Shown: positions 63,543 to 64,000 of the stretch, one piece after another
Numbering within the stretch: the stretch's first letter is position 1
How the letters are laid out: the number at the start of each line of letters is the position of its first letter
Source of the DNA: Cohnella sp. WQ 127256
GTDB lineage: Bacteria; Bacillota; Bacilli; Paenibacillales; Paenibacillaceae
Assembly: GCF_024519285.1 (NCBI RefSeq)
Contig: NZ_JAMZCY010000001.1
Location: 558,001 to 622,000 of the forward strand
Direction: 5' to 3'
Length of the DNA stretch: 64,000 bases
The notes under the pieces: model-generated
Told to the model about the DNA's origin: nothing
Databases searched by the model: none
The model's input: the letters and a program-made list of their open reading frames with translations, nothing else
Translations under genes and position numbers: made by a program

Positions 63543-64000
63543 GTGAAGCTAGATCGTCTACTCGCAATTGTTATCCTATTAATAAACCGCCGGATCATTC
63601 AAGCCAAAGAGTTGGCGGATCATTTTGAAGTGTCGGTGCGTACGATTTATCGAGATATGGATGTCCTTAACCAAGCAGGAATACCGGTCATTTCTTACCA
63701 GGGCGCTGGGGGTGGCATAGGCTTATCGGAGGGTTATCGGCTCGATCGCAACGTTCTGACTAACAATGAAATGGTTGCAATTGTGACCGCGCTTCAAAGT
63801 GTTTCAACAACACATGATAGCCCAGATATTAAGCAGCTGCTTGAAAAGATGCAAAGTGTCGTCCCTGCCGCGGAGTCAGAGCAATTTCAGATCAGAACCC
63901 AGCAGTTTATCGTTGATCTGTCTCCTTGGGGGAGGCAAAGTCATATGGAGGACAAGCTGGCGCATTTGAAGAAAGCCGTTGAGGAAGCGCGTGAGGTAAT
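63543..64000 (+). CDS. YafY/DeoR-type HTH-WYL transcriptional regulator, 3'-truncated
   Basis: A GTG at 63543 with GGGG nine bases before it opens a frame that runs off the window (about 152 codons seen). It begins MKLDRLLAIVILLINRR and has an HTH_11 helix-turn-helix AKELADHFEVSVRTIYRDMD (about 23-42). GLSEGYRLDR follows, the linker that leads to a WYL ligand domain in YafY-like regulators. The WYL part lies outside the window. Such regulators sense nucleotides or small ligands. Nothing adjacent in the window identifies its target. Confidence 0.85.
   Translation, partial: MKLDRLLAIVILLINRRIIQAKELADHFEVSVRTIYRDMDVLNQAGIPVISYQGAGGGIGLSEGYRLDRNVLTNNEMVAIVTALQSVSTTHDSPDIKQLLEKMQSVVPAAESEQFQIRTQQFIVDLSPWGRQSHMEDKLAHLKKAVEEAREV

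Overview
The window looks like the chromosome of a plant-polymer-degrading member of the Bacillota, most probably Paenibacillaceae (Paenibacillus or Cohnella type). The reasons are strong Shine-Dalgarno sites with ATG, GTG and TTG starts, YesM/YesN-type two-component pairs beside sugar ABC transporters, AraC and LacI regulators, CcpA-type cre boxes, a CcpN/PPDK-regulator pair, HelD, and a surface protein with SLH repeats. No rRNA, tRNA, CRISPR array, phage or transposase was seen. Base and codon use looks even throughout.

Layout. 1-7.4 kb: a truncated alpha/beta hydrolase, a sensor kinase/response regulator pair, a YwaF-like membrane protein, a fermentation pair (formate/nitrite-type channel plus L-lactate dehydrogenase) behind a Rex/Fnr-type palindrome, a GDSL esterase and an AEC transporter. 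8-19.4 kb: a sugar-acid catabolic region with two Gfo/Idh/MocA dehydrogenases, a TIM-barrel isomerase, an AraC regulator, an SDR, UxuA, KDPG aldolase and KDG kinase, then adenosine deaminase, a second AraC regulator and a GH4 enzyme whose motif fits uronidases. 19.6-21.1 kb: CcpN and the PPDK regulatory protein. 21.2-33 kb: a sugar ABC transporter with its YesN/YesM pair, a PrsA/SurA-like membrane protein and a large beta-helix/SLH surface protein broken by an in-frame TAA.

33-36 kb: a glycine-betaine (OpuA/ProU) transporter on the minus strand. 36.2-44.4 kb: a LacI regulator and a second sugar ABC transporter sharing one 14-bp palindrome, a LytTR-only regulator behind a perfect cre box, a GH51 arabinofuranosidase, and a divergent ArsR-type regulator. 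44.4-53.9 kb: housekeeping and stress genes (RluA-type pseudouridine synthase, AlkD-like protein, DUF3817 protein, HelD, heterodimeric ABC exporter, nitroreductase), with a candidate small RNA upstream of helD. 54-59.6 kb: a LacI regulator divergent from a complete L-fucose operon (fucI, fucA, kinase, fucU). 59.7-64 kb: a TetR/MFS efflux pair sharing a half-site, an intergenic block of four degenerate repeats, an NAD-dependent epimerase, a GNAT acetyltransferase and the start of a YafY-type regulator.

Together the genes describe import and breakdown of plant cell-wall sugars (uronates, arabinosides, fucose) under local regulators and CcpA-type catabolite control. I found no plainly new defence or mobile system. 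The most notable items are the nonsense-split surface protein, the paired LacI operators with an overlapping cre, the Rex-like site, the orphan promoter-terminator unit upstream of helD, and the spaced repeats near 61.8 kb.
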